Shown here piece after piece: positions 35,200 through 45,804 of a DNA stretch of 64,000 nt. Location: contig OX940864.1 of the NCBI GenBank assembly GCA_954871525.1, positions 14,378,001-14,442,000 on the forward strand, read 5' to 3'. The notes under the pieces were generated by a model. The model had not been told where the DNA came from. It did not search any database and saw nothing but the letters and a program-made list of their open reading frames with translations. This DNA is from Parietaria judaica (taxonomy: Eukaryota > Streptophyta > Magnoliopsida > Rosales > Urticaceae). Within the stretch, counting starts at the first letter, position 1; the number at the start of each line of letters is the position of its first letter. The translations under genes and the position numbers were made by a program.

Positions 35200-35746
35200 A
35201 AGAGACGTTCAATATTCAACAGTCGCACTGCATATATATATATATATTCATATCGTGATCGAATCGAAGTATCTGTTCGTGAGCTTCTTGCTTTCAGTGG
35301 AACAACCCAACGAATCGGACTGGTGTGGCGCTACTGCTAGTCTACTACAAGGTACTGTCTCTGGACTGGGCATCCATCTCTGTCTCAATCTGTTTTCAAC
35401 CCCGAAATGGTTTCTGGGTTCTTGTGCTCCAACTGTTCGATGAAATGTTTGTTCGGCGGTTCAACGGAGAAAGGGGGTTGATCGCGAAGCCAAGGTTTTC
35501 CGCTCTAGATTCATTGAGAAATGAGAAATGTCCCGCATTTCTACATGGGTATAGTATAGACCCGTTTAATGCCGCATATTTATATCCGATTGAGATTGAG
35601 AAGTCGCGATTGAAACTCGAATAAGTAATGAGCTGGGATTTAGCGGTAGAAGCTCTGAAATGCTCTTCATTTCGGTTTTGTTACCGGTTAATCGGTGTTA
35701 AGTTATTTTCTCAGTGATGTTTACTTTTGACTCTTGTCATTTTCAG
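35200..35746 (+). other. Likely 5' UTR exon and 5'-UTR intron of the RRM/SR gene
   Basis: A TATA-like run lies at 35232-35247. A donor TACAAG|GTACTG at 35351/35352 and an acceptor TTTTCAG|ATG at 35746/35747 would define a 395-bp intron that ends exactly before the start codon. Frames inside this stretch are not conserved-looking. The exact transcription start is unknown. Confidence 0.5.
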
Positions 35747-37354
35747 ATGTCACTGTACATTGGTAATCTACGAGCTCGAACTCGGCGAGAAGAACTGGAG
35801 CGAGTCTTTCAGAGGTTTGGTCAGTGCGATGTACGGATTAAAGACGGATATGGTTTCGTGGTGTACGGCTTCGCTCCCCAGGCCGAGAAGGCAATGAAAA
35901 TGCTGCAAGGAAGGAATATCTGCGGGCAGCAGTTGACTATTACGTGGTCAAACAAACAGCCTCGGCCTTCCCAAAGACACGCGAGAGGTGCCAGATCGTA
36001 TGAGCTGCGCGGAAGACGGTATGGAACTAGAGATATACCGGATAATTACAGAGATTTCCGACCACAGCTCAAGCAGCCAGATGGCGACGAGGCAAGGCTT
36101 AATTCTGAAGATCCTGTTGATAATCATTTTGTTGAAGATGAGGGCCACGTTTTCAGGGAAGATTTGCCGAGAAATGGTGATGAAGTGGCGCCTGAGAGCG
36201 CTGACAATGGCAGATGGGGCGAGCGCACTGACTTGTCAATTGATGGTGGAGTTGACGATGACACTATTTTTGGCCGATACGAGCCCTATCATGGTCATGA
36301 CAGGAAAGACAAAGACGAGAGTCGCTTGGAAGAAAATTCCAACGGTTCTGCCCTAAGAAATTCTCAAGATCAAATAACCGGAGAACAAGCTGATGATGCT
36401 GATGCAAACTTCAGCAATCGCTCAAGGTTCCAAAGAAGTTGCTTTAATTGTGGGGCTTTGGATCACAAAATCCGTGATTGCCCTAAGAAAAACCCTTCCC
36501 GGGGAATCTTCACGAGGTTTGATCGCCGTTCAGATGGTGTCAATGATAGAACCCGAGACGGCAGGGATATTGAAAGATTCCGATCCAAAGTACAGGCTAA
36601 TATTCAGTCAAGATGGGGTAATAGAGCGTCGAACAATTCAAGAGAGCTGCACATAGAAAATAAATACCGTGATTTTCCCGAGATGACTAGTTATCAAGGA
36701 AACGGAGATGGAGTGAAGAGGAGGAAAAGGGAATCTAATAAATCACTCGAAAAATCTCGGAGGAGGAAGTCAAGAAAGTCAACTTCGACATCATCCAGAT
36801 CTCGCTCTGCTTCAAAATCCTTGTCTCTAACTTCAAGTTCGAGTTCAAAATCAAGACGTTCGAAGCCTCTAAACCCTAACCGGAGGTCAAGGTCAAGCTC
36901 GCCCATGTCCTTATCTGTGTCTCTCGGCCGATCAGCTTCCTCTCCTAACCAGTCACGGCCAAACCGAAAAGGATCATCGGATGCCAAAAACCCAAAATCA
37001 GATGTTGAAAAAGCAGATGTCGATAGCGGAAATGCAATTTTACTAGCCTCGAAATCGGAAATCGACAAGTCCGCTCCAATGAGCATATCATTAGAGGAAA
37101 TGTGTGGTGCCCTAAAGCACTACGGCCTGGAGCTCCCGGAATCAGAAATTGAAAAGAACACATCCGTGCAGTCGTTCTTCGGTTCGGCTCGGTTGTGGCC
37201 CTGGGAGAGCATCTTCTACAGAAGAGTGAAAAAGGGTCCGATTTCGGTGGAAAATTATGCTCGCCGGGTCGCTCAGAACAAAGAATACGGCATCGTCGAC
37301 AAGTTCATCAGAAGCAGCAGTGGATGGGAAGAGAGGAGCACAGAAACTCCATGA
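35747..37354 (+). CDS. RRM, CCHC zinc-knuckle and SR-rich RNA-binding protein, 535 aa
   Basis: Probable nuclear RNA-processing factor resembling plant RS2Z-type SR proteins, though longer. The order is an N-terminal RRM (about 2-71; RNP2 LYIGNL at 3-8, RNP1 KDGYGFVVY at 32-40), an Arg/Gly and acidic middle, a zinc knuckle C232-x2-C235-x4-H240-x4-C245 (CFNCGALDHKIRDC), a low-complexity RS/SS domain (about 322-400), and a conserved-looking C-terminal block (about 447-530, SISLEEMCGALKHYGLELPE to IVDKFIRSSSGWEE). The start at 35747 is preferred over a Met 33 bp upstream because TTTTCAG sits directly before it and the RRM begins at residue 2. No intron interrupts the coding part. A specific orthologue is not claimed; it could be a SR-like regulator rather than a core SR protein. 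Confidence 0.88.
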   Translation: MSLYIGNLRARTRREELERVFQRFGQCDVRIKDGYGFVVYGFAPQAEKAMKMLQGRNICGQQLTITWSNKQPRPSQRHARGARSYELRGRRYGTRDIPDNYRDFRPQLKQPDGDEARLNSEDPVDNHFVEDEGHVFREDLPRNGDEVAPESADNGRWGERTDLSIDGGVDDDTIFGRYEPYHGHDRKDKDESRLEENSNGSALRNSQDQITGEQADDADANFSNRSRFQRSCFNCGALDHKIRDCPKKNPSRGIFTRFDRRSDGVNDRTRDGRDIERFRSKVQANIQSRWGNRASNNSRELHIENKYRDFPEMTSYQGNGDGVKRRKRESNKSLEKSRRRKSRKSTSTSSRSRSASKSLSLTSSSSSKSRRSKPLNPNRRSRSSSPMSLSVSLGRSASSPNQSRPNRKGSSDAKNPKSDVEKADVDSGNAILLASKSEIDKSAPMSISLEEMCGALKHYGLELPESEIEKNTSVQSFFGSARLWPWESIFYRRVKKGPISVENYARRVAQNKEYGIVDKFIRSSSGWEERSTETP

Positions 37355-39570
37355 AAGCATTTCGGTAATTCAGTAATTTTGAATATAAACATATATTTAC
37401 TATGATACTGTTGGTGAAGAAGCTCGGTGTTTCTCTTAGATGAATTTATTTTTGAAGAACTTGTTAGTCGTCAGTTATGCGTTGGGCTTTTTCAGAATAT
37501 GCAATTTTTAAATATGATGCCCGGTTTTGGCCCAACAAAGCGGATACTTTTGATCTAACTTGCACAAAATGAAAGCTATTGTCGATAAAAAGAAGCACGT
37601 CTTGTTCATTAACATTTCGGAAATACTCCGCCATAGTTAGGGTAGTTAGACCAGCTCTCTTACGATTTCCTGATGGTTCATTTGTTTGACCATAGACTAG
37701 AGCTACTTTTGATTCGGCAATATTTTGTTCATAATTACACGAGATTCTTTTGTTTTCATGTAATGATCGACATGGCCCGGTTTTTGAAGGCCCAAAATAC
37801 CGGGAATGGGCTGAGGAAAGCAGTGGCGGATTAAAGATGAGAGTTGGGGGTTAATTTGGTAAACTGAAATTAAGTTTAAAAAAAAAAACGAACACTTGAA
37901 AAATATATAAAACTAGAAAAGTATTAAAAAAAATTGGAAATACAACAGAATCTCGTTAAATCGATAAATTAATAACCTCAATAAAATAATACTTTGGTCC
38001 CGACTCTAACTAGCATTATTAAATTTTACCGCAATAATATAATAAAATTCTTCGATCCCAATGGTATTAATTTATAGAGGTTTTACTGTATAAGGGGGTT
38101 TGGAGCTAACTTTGGTTTAAAGAAGGTTCTGCCTATGAAAAGAAGGCCAAGAGTCCAAAAGTCTAGTATTCGGAAGTGCTTTCACCCGTAATTTGTAATG
38201 ACATGATCTTGTTCCCAGTTAAAGAAGTACCCGATTTCTTCGGGACCGGGAATGAGCCCAGATTTGGAAGGACCAAAATACTCGGATCGGGTCGATAAAA
38301 GTAGTAGCGAGTGGAGAGGAGAATTTTGGGGGTTAACTTGGAAACAAGAGTCGAGAAGTTATCAAGCAAAAATAACACCGAGAAATATGAAAATACTAGA
38401 AGAAAAAAAAAATACAGGGAGGTTTTGATTTTTGATTTTTTGGTTCAAGAGGGTTAGGTTACGCCTACTGAAAAAATCGTTTAAGCCCGGAAATTATGTA
38501 CCCTATCGCCGGTCTACCCGTATTATGTACTCGGCCATGAAAAAAACAAAAAAAAACTGAGTTTAGTCAAACTTAGCTCGTACGTAACTGCAAACAATTA
38601 TTATTGTATAATTTTCAGTATGTTTTACTATATTTCGCTAAATCTAGTGACTTCGTGAATAAAAAAAATTCAAGACTGATTTTGGCTTATAGCTCTCTGT
38701 AAAAGGAACATATGTCAAATAATTATATGGATGTTATATAAAAAAATAAAATGTATGTCTTATATTTTGCTACACAAATTTCTAATGATATAAATTTTTT
38801 AGCATAAGTAATTATGTGTTTTTAACTAACTATTTGAGATGAAACTCCACGTGTTAGACGTATGATTTATTTTCGTTTTCGCTCTTTTTGACACGCATGA
38901 GCAATAAGAATTTCAAAAAATTGACAACGAACACTAACTCTAGGCGCGCCTTTAATTTCTAAATACAACCTGTTCGCTCAAACAACGTATATCACTATCG
39001 GCACCGCTTAATCTATTTCAAGTATGAACATTTTTCTGCTGCGCGGATCCACCTTGACCGTTTAGTAAATGCGAGACATTATCATGAATGATTTATATCA
39101 TCAATGTCCTCTTTCCAACCTCAACGCCCTTATAAGGACTCTAATTAGTATTACATATATATATAATGTTTATACACAAAAACTTTGTATTTTGTGGCCC
39201 CTATAGCTTGTGCACTTCACGTGCTCAGCATATCGATCCCACCCAAATGTATAGAAACCTTATTTCTTTATTAAACACTTCAATATAGATATATAGAGTG
39301 CATACTTACATAAATACATGATACATACATATACGTACAGTCGTACACGTATATATGTACACACACATCGTAAATTTGATCTGACGTGTAACATATATAA
39401 ATTTAAATCGTTAGTGGGCAAAACTCAAAAGGATGAGGAAATATTAAAAAAAATATATAGCTTGAGAAGATTTTAGAGTGAGGACGATATACTCAATGTT
39501 ACTTGCGGGTCGCCCGCAAGAAATACGAAAGCCACATGTATGCGGGTTAAAAGTAACGCACTCCGATGTC
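37355..39570. other. Intergenic stretch, no gene seen
   Basis: Holds the 3' UTR of the RRM/SR gene, an Emigrant-type MITE (listed) and two diverged direct-repeat segments (about 37765-37870 and 38205-38345) that share AAATAC..GG, GGGAATG and TTGGGGGTTAA. The rest is unassigned. Confidence 0.5.
37943..38088. mobile_element. Emigrant-type Tc1/mariner MITE, 146 bp
   Basis: The right end, on the minus strand, reads CAGTAAAACCTCTATAAATT, the canonical Emigrant end. The left end is a diverged, slightly longer copy (CAACAGAATCTCGTTAAATC then GATAAATTAATA). TA dinucleotides flank both sides, as expected for the TA target. The GGTCCCGA / TCGATCCCA inner blocks match the larger relative at 12953-13546. 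Confidence 0.8.
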
Positions 39571-39575
39571 GTTTT

Positions 39576-39729
39576 TGTTGGATTTTTTGATGACTTTTCT
39601 CAATCCCGAGGCAGAAAACACGGGATATCATCGAAACTAATGAGATCTAGAATAAATTCCATCATTAAGAAATCGTTTCAGGAACATTACCGAACTTTGG
39701 TACTTATGCCAACTTCCGGTTCGGGTATA
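39576..39729 (-). repeat. Remnant 3' LTR with 466-bp internal deletion
   Basis: Positions 39576-39713 match 45178-45315 of the intact LTR, and 39714-39729 match 45782-45797; the 466 bp in between are missing. The outermost 7 bp on the pol side are missing too. Shared parts differ at about 5 positions in 154. Confidence 0.9.
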
Positions 39730-40100
39730 ATGACGATTCCAACTTCGAGATGCTTGCTTAAGACCATAAATTGACCTTTTCAATTTGCAAACCTTTTCAG
39801 GATGCTTGTGGTCTATAAAACCTTCAGATTGAGTCATGTACACATCCACTTCCAGAACTCCATTCAGGAACGCGGTCTTGACGTCCATTTGCCAGATTTC
39901 ATAATCATGAAAAGCTGCAATGGCAAGCAAGATTCTTATGGACTTAAACATGGCAATTGGGGAGAATGTTTCATCATAGTCAATACCATGAATCTGTCGA
40001 TAACCTTTAGCGACTAGTCTTCCCTTGAATGTTTGAATGTTGTCATCCATGTCTATTTTCTTCTTGAAAATCCATTTGCATCCAATGGGTTTTGACCCTT
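39730..40100 (-). pseudogene. Copia reverse transcriptase, N-terminal part only
   Basis: Visible motifs are FKGRLVAKGYRQIHGIDYDE, TFSPIAMFKSIRILLAI, QMDVKTAFLNG (first catalytic Asp), and SIYGLKQASRSWN. The coding then runs straight into LTR sequence, so the YVDD active site, the rest of RT and RNase H are absent. Confidence 0.92.
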
Positions 40101-40641
40101 TGGGTGCATCAACAAGGTCTCATACCTCATTGGTGTACATGGAGTCCATTTCAGATTTCCTGGCTTCAAGCCATTTATCTGAATCATCTCCTGACATCGC
40201 TTCTGCATAGTTTTCAGGTTCGTCACCCTCGTCTTCATGAACTATCTCTTCTTCGATAGATACAAGGAGATTCAATTTTAGAGGAGGTTGACTATCTCTG
40301 TTTGATCTACGAGATGTCAGTGTGTAATAAGGTTGCTCATTAATACCATCTTGTATGGGTACATCGTATAAAGCAACATTTCCTAACGGTTGTTCATCAT
40401 TATGAACTATATCGTCAGGAATGACGTTCTCTACTTGGTTTTCATTCATGATCTGATCATTTTGAGTGTAAACCAATGTTAGAGCTTCCTCCGTGTCCAT
40501 CTCAGTTTCATTTTGACTTTGTGGTTCTTGTTCTTCTTGAAGAACAATTTCTCTCTCACTAGACTTCCTAGAAAGGAAGTCTTCTTCTAAGAATACACCA
40601 GTTTTTGCCACAAAGATTTTGCGGCTATGTTGGTGATAGAA
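40101..40641 (-). pseudogene. Copia integrase-RT linker region
   Basis: Acidic, low-conservation linker with EENEIVLQEEQ-like sequence, then RRSNRDSQPPLKLNLLV and EPENYAEAMSGDDSDKWLEA, the usual lead-in to Copia RT. It holds a frameshift near 40120-40240. Confidence 0.75.
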
Positions 40642-41380
40642 TTAGTACCCAGAAGTTTCCTTTGGGTACCCCATAGAGTGGCATTTGATAGATTTGGGGC
40701 TGAGTTTCTCTGATGTCAACTTTTTGACATAAGCTTCACATCCCCAGATCCTCATGAACTGTAAACTTGGTTTTCTTCCTTTCCATATCTCATATGGTGT
40801 CGAAGGAACCGTTTTCGATGGCATACAGTTTAGTGTGGTAGCAGCTGTCATAAGTGCGTATCCCCAAAGAGATTCATGTAAGTCCATTTTGTTCATCATC
40901 GATCGGACCATGTCCAACAAAGTCTGATTTCTCTTTTCAGATACACCATTTAAATGTGGTGTGCCTGGAGAAGTTAATGATGACACTATTCCCATGTCAT
41001 GGAGGTACATTTTAAATTCATCGCACAAGTATTCGTCTCCTCGATCAGATCGAATTGCTTTAACTTTCTTGCTTAGTTGATTTTCAGCTTCATTCTTGAA
41101 TTCCTTGAACTTTTCAAGTGATTCAGATTTATGTTTCATCAAATAAACATAATCATATCTACTTAAATCATCAGTAAATGTGATGAAGTATCTGAAACCT
41201 CCTTTAGCCACAGTTGGCATTGGACCGCATACATTTGAATGTATGAGTTCCAATAACTCCTGTTTTCTCTCATACGTTCCTCCAAATGACGGCTTTGTCA
41301 TTTTCCCAGCCAGACAAGATTCGCATGTTTGATATGATTCATAATCAAAATCTTCCTACATTCCATTTTTATGGAGTTGG
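40642..41380 (-). pseudogene. Copia integrase (GAG-pre-integrase and core), broken
   Basis: The core domain shows IRSDRGDEYL (second catalytic Asp), GVSEKRNQTLLDMVRSMMN (catalytic Glu) and the WGYALMTAA motif. The first catalytic position reads IHSNVCGPM, with Asn where family members have Asp. The region continues upstream to the zinc-binding HHCC segment (LWHCRFGHIGEKHITQLHKN, then CESCLAGKMTKPSF), separated by a stop. Confidence 0.9.
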
Positions 41381-41990
41381 GTTATGTGTTTCTCACCTAT
41401 ATGGCCAAATCGACAATGCCAGAGATAGGCCAAATTGACTTGGTTCGGTTTTGCTCTTTTATTAGCAATGTTATAGATTTGATGATTAGAGGTATCGAGA
41501 GAATATAAACCATTTGATAAATACGCAATACCATAGCAAATACCATCTTTAAAAATTGTACTAACGCTGGTCTCCAATTTTAAATTTAAAACCTAAAACA
41601 TCCAATTCAGGAATTGAAATTATGTTCTTGGTAATAGAAGGTACAAAATGGCAGTCATTTAATTCTAAAATCCTCCTAGCTGGGGTGTTGAGGTCAACAT
41701 GTCCTACAGCTTCTGCAGCAATAGGTGCTCCATTTGCCACGCGCATGTTGGTCTCATGCTTCCTTAGCTTCATACTTCTCTTCAAACTCTGCACATCAGT
41801 TTAAATATGAGTACCACATGCTGTATCTAATACCCAGTCTTTAGAGGAAGTAAGATTAATCTCTATAAAATTTATACCTGAGATGGAGTCTCCACTCTTC
41901 TTCATCTTCTTGATCTCTTCGAGATACAGAGGGCAGTTTCTCTTCCAGTGGCCTTGTTTTTCACAGTGAAAACACTTATGATCGAGTGTG
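41381..41990 (-). pseudogene. Copia protease region and CCHC knuckle
   Basis: The knuckle CFHCEKQGHWKRNC (41933-41974) is intact as a motif. It is followed by LYLEEIKKMKKSGDS and the aspartic-protease motif WVLDTACGTHI, where DTA replaces the usual DTG/DSG. The downstream stretch SIPELDVLGFKF is typical of the family. Stops and shifts interrupt it. Confidence 0.8.
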
Positions 41991-42088
41991 GTCCAACCTT
42001 AGGTTTCATGGCTTTCGCCTTCACTATCAGGTGTTTAGGAGCATTGTCTTTCTTTCGCTGAGCCAACTGCTTATTTCCCTTGACTGGA

Positions 42089-42810
42089 CCAGTTATTTCC
42101 CTTGGTCAAATTCATCCTCAACACAACTCGTGTCGTTTTGTCCATAAACGACATGAGGGAAGGCGAGGAAGTTCATCACCCAAGGAGGATTATCCCCGAG
42201 GAGGATTATCTCCGAGGAGGTTCGACCGCGAGGAGGCGCAGCCACGCAAAAGAAGACTGCGATGAAGTGTCCCATCACACTCGACGAGGAATTTCGTCAT
42301 GATGGTCTATGCAGAGCCGAATGACGACTGACAGGATGTGCATTTAATGAAGCCGACCTACTTACTCGATGAGAAGCATTAGCGACGAGGCTTGCAGAGC
42401 CGAATGACGGCTGACGGGATGCGCATTTAATGAGGCTCGCCTACCCGTAATGACAGCCTGCTCGGAAGTGACATAAAGCAGGGATCAACCATGCTTCCCT
42501 CAAATCACTCTGGGAAGTGAATGATTAAAGAGAAAAAAGGCGGGAAAGGCGCGAGGAGGACATAGTGTAAACTCTATAAAAGGCAAGATAAGCCTCATTT
42601 GTAAGGGGGCGAAAAATAGAGAAAAAACCCCCTGAAAGAGAGTGAACATCCTGTAATAGAAAGGCTAAAGAAATAGAGAGAGCCTTTGCTCATGATCCTT
42701 CATTTGTCCGGCTATTCAACGGAAGAAAACCGAGCTCATATCGGAAAATATAATAAAACAGAGATATTCACTTATTATTGTTGTTGATTTGTTATTGGTG
42801 ATTATTTTTG
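42089..42810 (+). mobile_element. LTR-like insertion interrupting the Copia gag
   Basis: Foreign sequence splits gag. It carries a TATA box (CTATAAAAGG at about 42575), a purine-rich leader and two ~50-bp direct repeats (GCAGAGCCGAATGACG... at about 42311 and 42390), as in Ty3/gypsy LTRs read on the plus strand. An 8-bp direct repeat TGACTGGA lies at 42081-42088 and 42811-42818. No clean TG...CA ends were found, so the boundaries and type remain uncertain. Confidence 0.55.
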
Positions 42811-42818
42811 TGACTGGA

Positions 42819-43459
42819 AAAGGGCAGTGAAAATCGCCCTCTACAACAGTCTTGGAATTTGCTTTTGGTACATTTACCTCAGCTGTCTCCAACATGATGT
42901 GGAGCTGGTGCAGACTCTTCTTTTAAGAAGACATATTATAATTCAGTATAAACTGATTATAAGAGTCAGGGAGAGAGTTCAACACTATGTCAATGTAAAC
43001 GTCTTCTGGGATCTTTATCTCCAGTCGGGTCAGACTTTCAGACCAGACGATCATTTTCAAAACATGATTGTTTATATTTGTTCCATCAGTCAACTTCGCT
43101 CTTAGTAAGTTTCTCATGATTTCGAACCTAGTGTGTCGGGCTTCCTTTTCATACATCCTTTTAAGATGTTGAATCATTTCCTAAGCAAACATGTGTTCAT
43201 GTTGTTCCATGAGATTCGAAGCCATGGTGGCCAGCATGAAACAAGCTACTTCAGCAGAGTCATCCACATACTTCTTATAAGCATCTTTCTCTTCTCGGGT
43301 GGCAGTGGCAGGTGGTTCAGCTGGAAGTTCATCAGTGATGATGTTCTCTTTCTTTTCGTGCCTGAGCACTACTTTGAGGCGTCTCGGCCATTTAGGAAAG
43401 TTTTTCCCGGTTAAGATGTTCTCCTTCTCAAGGATTGATCTTAGTGAGTTATTAGACAT
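42819..43459 (-). pseudogene. Copia gag N-terminal part, broken
   Basis: Starts MSNNSLRSILEKENILTGKN and continues with FPKWPRRLKVVLRHEKKENI, a DUF4219/UBN2-style gag opening, then ARHTRFEIMRNLLRAKLTDG and LNSLPDSYNQFILNYNMSS. Stops follow HEHMFA and NMSS. The gag is cut by the LTR-like insertion before resuming at about 42080. Confidence 0.85.
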
Positions 43460-45161
43460 TGTTCAGTTTCTACAAAATTGAAGAAATGAAATACGAATAA
43501 GCACAATACTAATTTTAGTGTTTAACATGTGAATTATAAAATGAATATTATAATAAAGATGTAAAATTAATATTATAAGGACATTTATAATATTTCGTGA
43601 CAAAATGATAAAATAGTTATCCTCATCAATCTTATCAAATTTATCACTCAGAGTTAGACAACCCTTGTGCTAATATCCTACATTATCTCCGACGGTTTAG
43701 AAAAGAAAATAATTTTGCTATTTCTAACCGGTTTCTTTAATTAGCCTACGACATATAATCTTATTAGAATGCTCGTTTAGGTTGACCCATGTGGTAAACC
43801 GGTGAACTGTGTAGGTCGTCCTCCGCGTCTAAGTGTGCTGAGTAAAAGTACTCTACTGGATTGTAGATGCACTAAGACCGGGCACACCTAGAACGAGGGT
43901 CCCGCAGATGGAATAATATAAACCTAATATTTTTTTGAGGGTTTTTAGGTGATCCTTTCGTTTGTCATAAGGTTATATAATGTAACTGACTTAAATTATT
44001 TAACCTAAGACTTTGAATATGTAATTATAAATCAAATAAATAAAAACATATCCAAAATAAATATTTATACATGATCTAAAGAATAACTCTTGATCCTAGG
44101 TTTTATAAGAATAAGATAAATTAATTTTTCACTAAAAACTAATATCTTATATATCATAATAAATATTTAACTTCTATTATTCAATCTAATTCATTACGAT
44201 AATAATAGATTAATGCAAGTTATTCTTAATCATTAAAGATAAGAATAAATTATGACATAATATTTTACATAGTCTTATTTTAAATAATAACTATACATTA
44301 TAGAAATTATAACTTATAAATAAATTCAATAATAAGACTATGAATAATAATAAAATATTATACCGTAAAATGCAATGTAATATTAAAACTAGGTAAATCT
44401 AATTTACAAAGTTTTATTATTCATATTAGATTTTCAATCCTTCTTTTAATTTAATCTAATTTTAAATCTATTTAACAATTAAAATAAACAATTTATTAAT
44501 AATAAATAAATAAATAAAATTAAAAATAAAATAAATTACGGGATTGGGATACGAGCACGGGCGAGACCCGTGCTTGTACGGGCTGCCCGCGGGCAGCCCA
44601 AGCAGTTCGGGTAGGGCGGGCAGGCCCTGACCGTGGGTTCGGATCGAAGACCCGGGTCAAAATGTACCCGGGTCGGGTCGAACCCTGGGTTCGATCCTAA
44701 GATGGGTCACGGGGTGGTCAACGGGTCAAACCCGTTGACCAGGGTCCAGGAACCTGGACCCTTGGGTTTGGGCTGGGTCAGACCCAGCCCGATACTCACG
44801 TGGGCCTGGAACAGTTCCAGGCCCACAGCCCAAACCCTAATCAGATTAGGGTTTGGCTAGGGTTTCCAAAACCCTAGTCATGGGCTTATTTGCGCCTCCA
44901 CTTAAGAGGCGCGCCCGGTTGCGCCGCCGGGACCACGACGGCGGCGACCAAGTCCCCGCCGGTCGTAGTGGTCGTGGTGCGCCTCCAAATAAAAAAAAAT
45001 TGATTTTTAAATAAAAAAAATATACCGAGCACAAAACCGGATCCTGAACACTAAAATTAACATATTTAATTTTTCTACTGCTCCCACTGAAAATATAATC
45101 ATACCAAAAAATTCAGAAAATTATTCCGGACAACATATTTAATTTTCAAAAATTATTCAGA
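43460..45161 (-). other. Leader of the Copia element (between PBS and gag)
   Basis: About 1.7 kb with two very different halves: an AT-rich part (43500-44530) and a GC-rich part (44530-44990) full of GGGTC/GACCC, GGGCTGCCCGCGGGCAGCCC and AAACCCTAG words. No protein was recognised. The GC-rich half may be an acquired segment. Confidence 0.6.
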
Positions 45162-45177
45162 CTGGCTCTGATACCAC
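45162..45177 (-). other. Primer-binding site of the Copia element
   Basis: On the minus strand GTGGTATCAGAGCCAG directly follows the CA end of the 5' LTR, complementary to the 3' end of initiator tRNA-Met. Confidence 0.92.
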
Positions 45178-45804
45178 TGTTGGATTTTTCGATGACTTCT
45201 CTCAATCCCGAGGCGGAAAACACGGGATATCATCGAAACTAATGAGATCTAGAATAAATTCGATCATTAAGAAATCGTTTCAGGAACATTACCGAACTTT
45301 GGTACTTATGCCAACAGTACCAAAAACGCAGACTCTTGCCGATTTTAGGGCTTGGCCGATTCCTGTTCTGGCTCCGGGAAGTAGCACGCCAATTTCCGTG
45401 CATCTATGTCGTCCACCACGTCACCGAGGGAACGTCTGATGACCGGAAAGCACCTCGGAGGATAGGTTAGATCTTTGTCGATGCTTGGACGACGAACCAA
45501 TGAAGAACCGGGAGAAAGCCAAAACTCAAGTTCCAATGGGGGGAGAGAGCTCGAGTTTCTCTAGAGGCTAGGGTTTAGATTTGTTTTCTATTATGAGTTA
45601 AACATGTATTTATAATACCCTGTGTTTAACCTAATGGACTTTTTCAATTAAAAAGCCCAATACACATTTAATTAATTAATCCAATTAATTAATACATGTC
45701 ATAATTAATACACGGGCCCAATTGGGCCCGTTATGTAGGTTACGGTTTCGGGTGAATACCCGAATACCCGGTGGATACAATTTCCGGTTCGGGCATAACC
45801 TACA
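45178..45804 (-). repeat. Intact 5' LTR (627 bp) of the Copia element
   Basis: On the minus strand it starts TGTAGGTTATGCCCGAACCG and ends AAAAATCCAACA before the PBS. It is followed on the outside by the GTTTT TSD. The pieces shared with the remnant 3' LTR fix both ends. Confidence 0.92.

Larger units (their letters stand above)
39576..45804 (-). mobile_element. Decayed Copia LTR retrotransposon, minus strand, with rearranged 3' LTR
   Basis: Bounded by a perfect 5-bp TSD, GTTTT (39571-39575 and 45805-45809). On the minus strand the order is full 5' LTR (45178-45804), PBS, a long leader, gag, CCHC knuckle, protease region, integrase, the start of reverse transcriptase, then a remnant 3' LTR. 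The gene order integrase before RT identifies Copia. The rest of RT and RNase H are deleted, gag is interrupted by an insertion, and stops occur throughout, so it is inactive. Confidence 0.93.

Noticed and set aside
35255..35624. Short plus-strand frames before the RRM/SR gene
   Set aside because: They lie in the proposed 5' UTR exon and intron, differ in frame, and resemble no family. The RRM begins immediately after the acceptor-like CAG at 35746.
36694..37086. 130-codon minus-strand frame rich in Asp/Leu/Phe
   Set aside because: It is the complement of the SR-rich repeats of the RRM/SR gene and has no independent support.
45178..45316. A 139-bp LTR (TGTTGG...CCAACA) for the 39.6-45.8 kb Copia element
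   Set aside because: The inverted tips look convincing, but flanking 5-mers do not match (GTTTT vs GTACC). Extending the LTR to 45804 gives a perfect GTTTT TSD and explains the TTCCGGTTCGGG block in the left copy.
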